This document shows positions 60,780 to 64,000 of a stretch of DNA of 64,000 bases, one piece after another. Under the pieces are notes generated by a model. That model had not been told where the DNA came from. It ran no database searches and saw nothing but the letters and a program-made list of their open reading frames with translations. The position numbers were made by a program, and so were the translations under genes. Source of the stretch: Lacrimispora sphenoides JCM 1415. GTDB lineage: Bacteria > Bacillota > Clostridia > Lachnospirales > Lachnospiraceae. The number at the start of each line of letters is the position of its first letter. Positions within the stretch are counted from its first letter, which is position 1. Location: assembly GCF_900105615.1 (NCBI RefSeq), contig NZ_LT630003.1, forward strand, positions 3,732,501 through 3,796,500, read 5' to 3'.

Positions 60780-61661
60780 CTACCAGGATAATCCCACGAT
60801 CTTTGTCAAAAACCAGATTTCAGCCATGAGAAATGCCAGGAAAGCCTTTACCAGACATTCCTGGAACCGGTTGATCCCCAGATAGTTTTTATAATAGTGA
60901 AGCTTGCTCTCATGAAGAATTGCCTGCTTCTTTAAAATAGATTTCACATTCTTATTAATAGACACGGAATGAAGGTGTATATAGGACTGGTTTAAAAGAA
61001 GTACCGTCCCGTATCCCTTTTTCTTAAGCTGAAATCCAAGTATCTTTTCCTCATAGTAAAGAAAGACATCTTCATCATAAAGACCGCATTCCATCAGAGC
61101 ATTAATATCCGCCATAAAAAGGGAGCCAAGCACAGCATCTACATAAACGTACCGCTCCTTTTCAAAATCTGCTTTAAGTTCCGGCCGGTCATTCAGCCAG
61201 CGGGCAAAAATACGCCTTGTAATAAGGCCAGTATCCAGAAGATCACCCATCAGGCCGTTAATGCGCCAGCTTGACAGCGCCACCTCTCCCGCTCCATCCC
61301 TGGTGACTGCTGCCGCAACTCCCAGCCTGCTTATCTTTAAAAAGGAATCCTTCATGGCCTGTATACATCCTTCTGTAACCTTAACATCAGGATTTGCGAT
61401 GAGCACATGGGAAGCGTGAAGCGTCCCATATGCATACCGGATCCCCTGATTATTGCCGTATCCGTACCCCCCGTTCCTTTCCGTGGAGATAAGATGGACC
61501 TTTCCGCCCGCAACTGCCTGAAGCCTCGATACGGAATCATCGGTGGAGTAGTTGTCCACGATCACGATAGAATCCAGGATTTTATAATTTACTATGGAGT
61601 TTACCAGGCTTATGGTGGTTTCCGGATCATTATAATTAAGAATGATACAGCTAATGTTCAT
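60780..61661 (-). CDS. GT2 glycosyltransferase (WbbL/GlfT-like)
   Basis: The 293-residue protein has ISCIILNYNDPETTISLV, VIVDNYSTDDSV and NGGYGYGNNQGIRYA, the NxGxxxxxNxG pattern of rhamnosyl- and galactofuranosyltransferases. A C-terminal hydrophobic stretch (CLVKAFLAFLMAEIWFL) may bind the membrane. Since UDP-galactopyranose mutase is two genes upstream, galactofuranose is a possible donor as well as rhamnose. It is 12 bp after the GT8 gene. Confidence 0.88.
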   Translation of the reverse strand: MNISCIILNYNDPETTISLVNSIVNYKILDSIVIVDNYSTDDSVSRLQAVAGGKVHLISTERNGGYGYGNNQGIRYAYGTLHASHVLIANPDVKVTEGCIQAMKDSFLKISRLGVAAAVTRDGAGEVALSSWRINGLMGDLLDTGLITRRIFARWLNDRPELKADFEKERYVYVDAVLGSLFMADINALMECGLYDEDVFLYYEEKILGFQLKKKGYGTVLLLNQSYIHLHSVSINKNVKSILKKQAILHESKLHYYKNYLGINRFQECLVKAFLAFLMAEIWFLTKIVGLSW

Positions 61662-61673
61662 ATCCGCTCCTCT

Positions 61674-62651
61674 TTAAGAACCTTTTCTGGAATTGATTAC
61701 CCGCATCCCAAACCTGATGCTCACAAAGTCTCTCACGGCAGGACATAAAAAGGTGGCGTAATCCATCAGGTGATAAGCAGCCATATAAAGACGGCTTCCC
61801 TTTTCCTTAGGTGTTCCGGCCCAAGGCGTAAGTGATAGATAATGATCATAAGCCCTGCGGTAATGGTTTAAATTTCCCTCTTTCCAGGGTCTTTCATCCC
61901 CCATAAAGTGTAGGATCGCAGGATGTTTTTTTGCCTCCCGGAACCCTTTTTGCCCAAGCTTTCCATACACAGGAGACAGCCTTACCAGATGACTGTACCG
62001 GTAATATCGGTAATTGGTAAAAAAGTTATATCTGGGAGATAAGGGTTTTATCCTTCCCTTTAACGCCCCATTAATGGTATCCTGATCTCCTGCAAACAGC
62101 TTCCCGCCCATGGAACAGTAAAAGTCCAAAAGCTGCTTCTGGGCGTTTTCCTCTCTCCAACGGGTCATATCAATGAGGAGAACACCGGAATTGAAATAAG
62201 GAGCTTCGGATAAAAGGCCGATTTCTTCCTTAATGGAAGGGTATATGGTAGGTTCCATGACCGCTCCTAAAAGGAAGGACCCCAGATCCTTTTCCCACAG
62301 CATTTTTAAGGAAGACAGCACTACCGTATCACAGTCTAGATACAGCACTCGGTCCGTTACCTCCGGGAGAACCTCTCCCATAAACAGGCGGGCCATAATG
62401 CTTAAATCAAAACCGCCCGTATCAACTTCATAGGAAAAGCGCTCCTTTAAATCTCCCAGCTCCACGACCGTCAGTTCCCGACCAAACCCATCTGCCACGG
62501 ACTTAAGCCGTTCTTTCGTCTCTTTGGACAGGCTCATGGACAAAACATAGATATGGATGTCACCCATGTCCCTGTTATGATCCAAAAGGGAATAAAGGGA
62601 TACGGCCAGATGCCTGGCATAATTATCGTTGGAAGCGTATACAACGTTCAT
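61674..62651 (-). CDS. Glycosyltransferase family 8 protein
   Basis: The 325-residue protein has MNVVYASNDNYARHLAVSLYSL, the DxD site YLDCD at 104-108, GDQDTINGALKGR, and ILHFMGDERPW at about 249-259, all in GT8 order. It would use UDP-glucose or UDP-galactose. It heads a five-gene run (GT8, GT2, GT2, aminotransferase, ATP-grasp) driven by the promoter at 62711-62739. Confidence 0.93.
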   Translation of the reverse strand: MNVVYASNDNYARHLAVSLYSLLDHNRDMGDIHIYVLSMSLSKETKERLKSVADGFGRELTVVELGDLKERFSYEVDTGGFDLSIMARLFMGEVLPEVTDRVLYLDCDTVVLSSLKMLWEKDLGSFLLGAVMEPTIYPSIKEEIGLLSEAPYFNSGVLLIDMTRWREENAQKQLLDFYCSMGGKLFAGDQDTINGALKGRIKPLSPRYNFFTNYRYYRYSHLVRLSPVYGKLGQKGFREAKKHPAILHFMGDERPWKEGNLNHYRRAYDHYLSLTPWAGTPKEKGSRLYMAAYHLMDYATFLCPAVRDFVSIRFGMRVINSRKGS

Positions 62652-62710
62652 AGATTCCTCCAGTTTACGTACGTATCAGGGCATGGAAAATCCAGCCCTG
62701 GTTCCGTAGT

Positions 62711-62739
62711 ATTGTACTATATCTGCTATAAAAAGTAAA
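62711..62739 (-). promoter_or_regulatory. Promoter of the GT8-led operon
   Basis: TTTACT (62739-62734) and TACAAT (62716-62711) are 17 bp apart. A CAGGGC/GCCCTG hairpin lies in the leader before the start codon at 62651. Confidence 0.65.
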
Positions 62740-62760
62740 CAGCTATGCCTGTATGCAGGA

Positions 62761-63861
62761 TTAGCCCAATTCCTTTTCTGCCCGGTTCATGGCTGATTCA
62801 ATAACCTTGTCCATATCGTAGTATTTATATTCCCCTAACCGTCCGCCGAAAATCACATGATCTTCCGTTTCAGCCAAAGCTGCATATTTTAAGAATAATC
62901 CCTGATTTTTTTCATCGTTTACCGGATAATAGGGCTCCATGCCCTCGGTCCAGTCTACCGAATATTCCCGGGTTATAACAGATTTAGGCTGAGTTCCGAA
63001 TTCAAAATGCTTATGCTCAATGATCCTGGTATAAGGAGTTTCCCGGTCCGTGTAGTTAACGACTGCCACTCCCTGGTAGTTATCCGTATCCACTACCTGG
63101 GTTTCAAACCGCAAGCTCCGGTATTCCAGCTTTCCAAACTGATATCCGTAATAAGCATCAATGGTTCCGGTATAAATCACCCGTTCTCCTAACCCATCAT
63201 AATATTCCTTATTTTCCAGATAATCGACTCCCATTTCCACATCGCAGCCTTCAAACAGCTTTTCAATGATCACATTATATCCGCCTATGGGAATTCCCTG
63301 GTATAAGTCATTGAAGTAGTTGTTGTCATAGGTAAAGCGAACGGGAAGGCGTTTGATGATAAAGGCAGGAAGATCCTTACAGTCTCTGCCCCACTGTTTC
63401 TCCGTATAGCCTTTCACCAGCTTTTCATAAATATCCCTGCCCACAAGGCTGATCGCCTGCTCCTCTAAGTTCCTGGGTTCTCCGGTTACAGAAGCTTTCT
63501 GCTCTTCGATTTTTGCCTTTGCTTCCGCAGGGGTGGATATTCCCCACATCTTGCTGAAGGTGTTCATATTAAAGGGCATGTTGTACATTTCACCCTTGAA
63601 ATTTGCTACCGGGCTGTTGGTATAGCGGTTGAACTCTGCCAGCTCATTGACAAACTGCCATACCTTCTTGTTGCTGGTATGGAAAATATGGGCTCCGTAA
63701 CGGTGTACGTGGATTCCTTCTGTTTCCTCGCAGAAAATGTTGCCGCCCATGTGGTCCCTCTTCTCTACCACAAGACACTTTTTCCCTTTTTGCCTTGCCA
63801 AATATGCGAAGACACCGGAATAAAGGCCGCCGCCTACCAGCACATAATCATATTTTTTCAT
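62761..63861 (-). CDS. glf: UDP-galactopyranose mutase
   Basis: The 366-residue flavoprotein starts YDYVLVGGGLYSGVFAYLA, an FAD-binding dinucleotide fold, then MGGNIFCEE, HRYGAHIFHT and NMPFNMNTF, which are Glf signatures. NYTDRETPYTRIIEHKHFE lies in the substrate domain. It interconverts UDP-galactopyranose and UDP-galactofuranose, so galactofuranose is likely present in a surface polymer. It has its own promoter; a weak CCTG/CAGG hairpin follows its stop. Confidence 0.95.
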   Translation of the reverse strand: MKKYDYVLVGGGLYSGVFAYLARQKGKKCLVVEKRDHMGGNIFCEETEGIHVHRYGAHIFHTSNKKVWQFVNELAEFNRYTNSPVANFKGEMYNMPFNMNTFSKMWGISTPAEAKAKIEEQKASVTGEPRNLEEQAISLVGRDIYEKLVKGYTEKQWGRDCKDLPAFIIKRLPVRFTYDNNYFNDLYQGIPIGGYNVIIEKLFEGCDVEMGVDYLENKEYYDGLGERVIYTGTIDAYYGYQFGKLEYRSLRFETQVVDTDNYQGVAVVNYTDRETPYTRIIEHKHFEFGTQPKSVITREYSVDWTEGMEPYYPVNDEKNQGLFLKYAALAETEDHVIFGGRLGEYKYYDMDKVIESAMNRAEKELG

Positions 63862-63897
63862 GGTTTCCTTCTCCTGTCTCGTTTATAAACTGTCTAC

Positions 63898-63926
63898 ATT
63901 ATACTAAAACCATTTAGAAAAGTAAA
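63898..63926 (-). promoter_or_regulatory. Promoter of glf
   Basis: TTTACT (63926-63921) and consensus TATAAT (63903-63898) are 17 bp apart on the minus strand, about 37 bp before the ATG. The remaining bases to 64000 hold no recognisable feature. Confidence 0.75.
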
Positions 63927-64000
63927 TGTATGTGCTTATTTCCTTCAAGAGGATAAATATATAAGTGATTTAATTGCCAAACCTAACTTATTAGAGGTAA

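Overview
The window looks like a chromosomal segment from an anaerobic clostridium of the Lachnospiraceae (Lacrimispora / Clostridium saccharolyticum type). This is inferred from gene content and style, not from a database match: choline-binding-type repeat proteins beside a LicC-LicA-like choline gene, a clostridial multiple-monosaccharide ABC transporter with a YesM/YesN two-component system, tryptophanase with a sodium symporter, and strong AGGAGG ribosome binding sites. No rRNA, tRNA, CRISPR array, insertion sequence or phage gene was seen. Most of the window concerns the cell envelope.

Layout. (1) 1-6.4 kb, minus strand, visibly AT-rich: an exopolysaccharide cluster with a glycosyltransferase cut by the window edge, GT8 and GT4 enzymes, a priming sugar-phosphate transferase and an O-antigen-ligase/polymerase-like protein. 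(2) 7.0-14.6 kb: a secreted cell-wall-binding repeat protein, a three-domain wHTH/cytidylyltransferase/choline-kinase fusion, a second repeat protein and a GH25 lysozyme with the same repeats. This is a phosphocholine surface-decoration and choline-anchored protein island. (3) 15.0-32.9 kb, minus strand: a long run transcribed from rfbC through the Wzm/Wzt ABC exporter, a methyltransferase, a 1034-residue kinase-like/GT2/GT4 protein, an acyltransferase, the full GDP-D-glycero-alpha-D-manno-heptose pathway (hddC, hddA, gmhB, gmhA), three large polytopic GT-C-like proteins and a DPM1/GtrB-type GT2. (4) 33.2-46.9 kb: the sugar ABC transporter (chvE, mmsA, mmsB) and, further right, a histidine kinase/AraC-type response regulator flanked by two sugar-binding proteins. 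A tryptophan-use segment (LysR, MetS-like small subunit, NSS transporter, tryptophanase) lies between them and is bordered by imperfect direct repeats. (5) 47.1-48.0 kb: a serine hydrolase. (6) 48.2-63.9 kb: a second large surface-glycan region with several GT2 and GT8 enzymes, DUF2142/DUF2304, two Wzx-type flippases, an L,D-transpeptidase, an ATP-grasp/aminotransferase pair and UDP-galactopyranose mutase.

The most unusual feature is a family of structured elements of about 145 bp, in three copies: 11311-11465 (+), 31352-31505 (-) and a shortened copy at 24723-24817 (-). Conserved blocks alternate with long perfect or near-perfect stems whose sequences differ completely between copies while pairing is kept. 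That is the signature of a folded RNA, or of single-stranded DNA. Each copy follows a TATAAT-like box at fixed spacing and lies just upstream of an envelope gene on the same strand. Other unusual features are an 18-copy 14-bp repeat array touching a stop codon, a tandem duplication of a gene end plus terminator, and a kinase-like domain fused to two glycosyltransferases.
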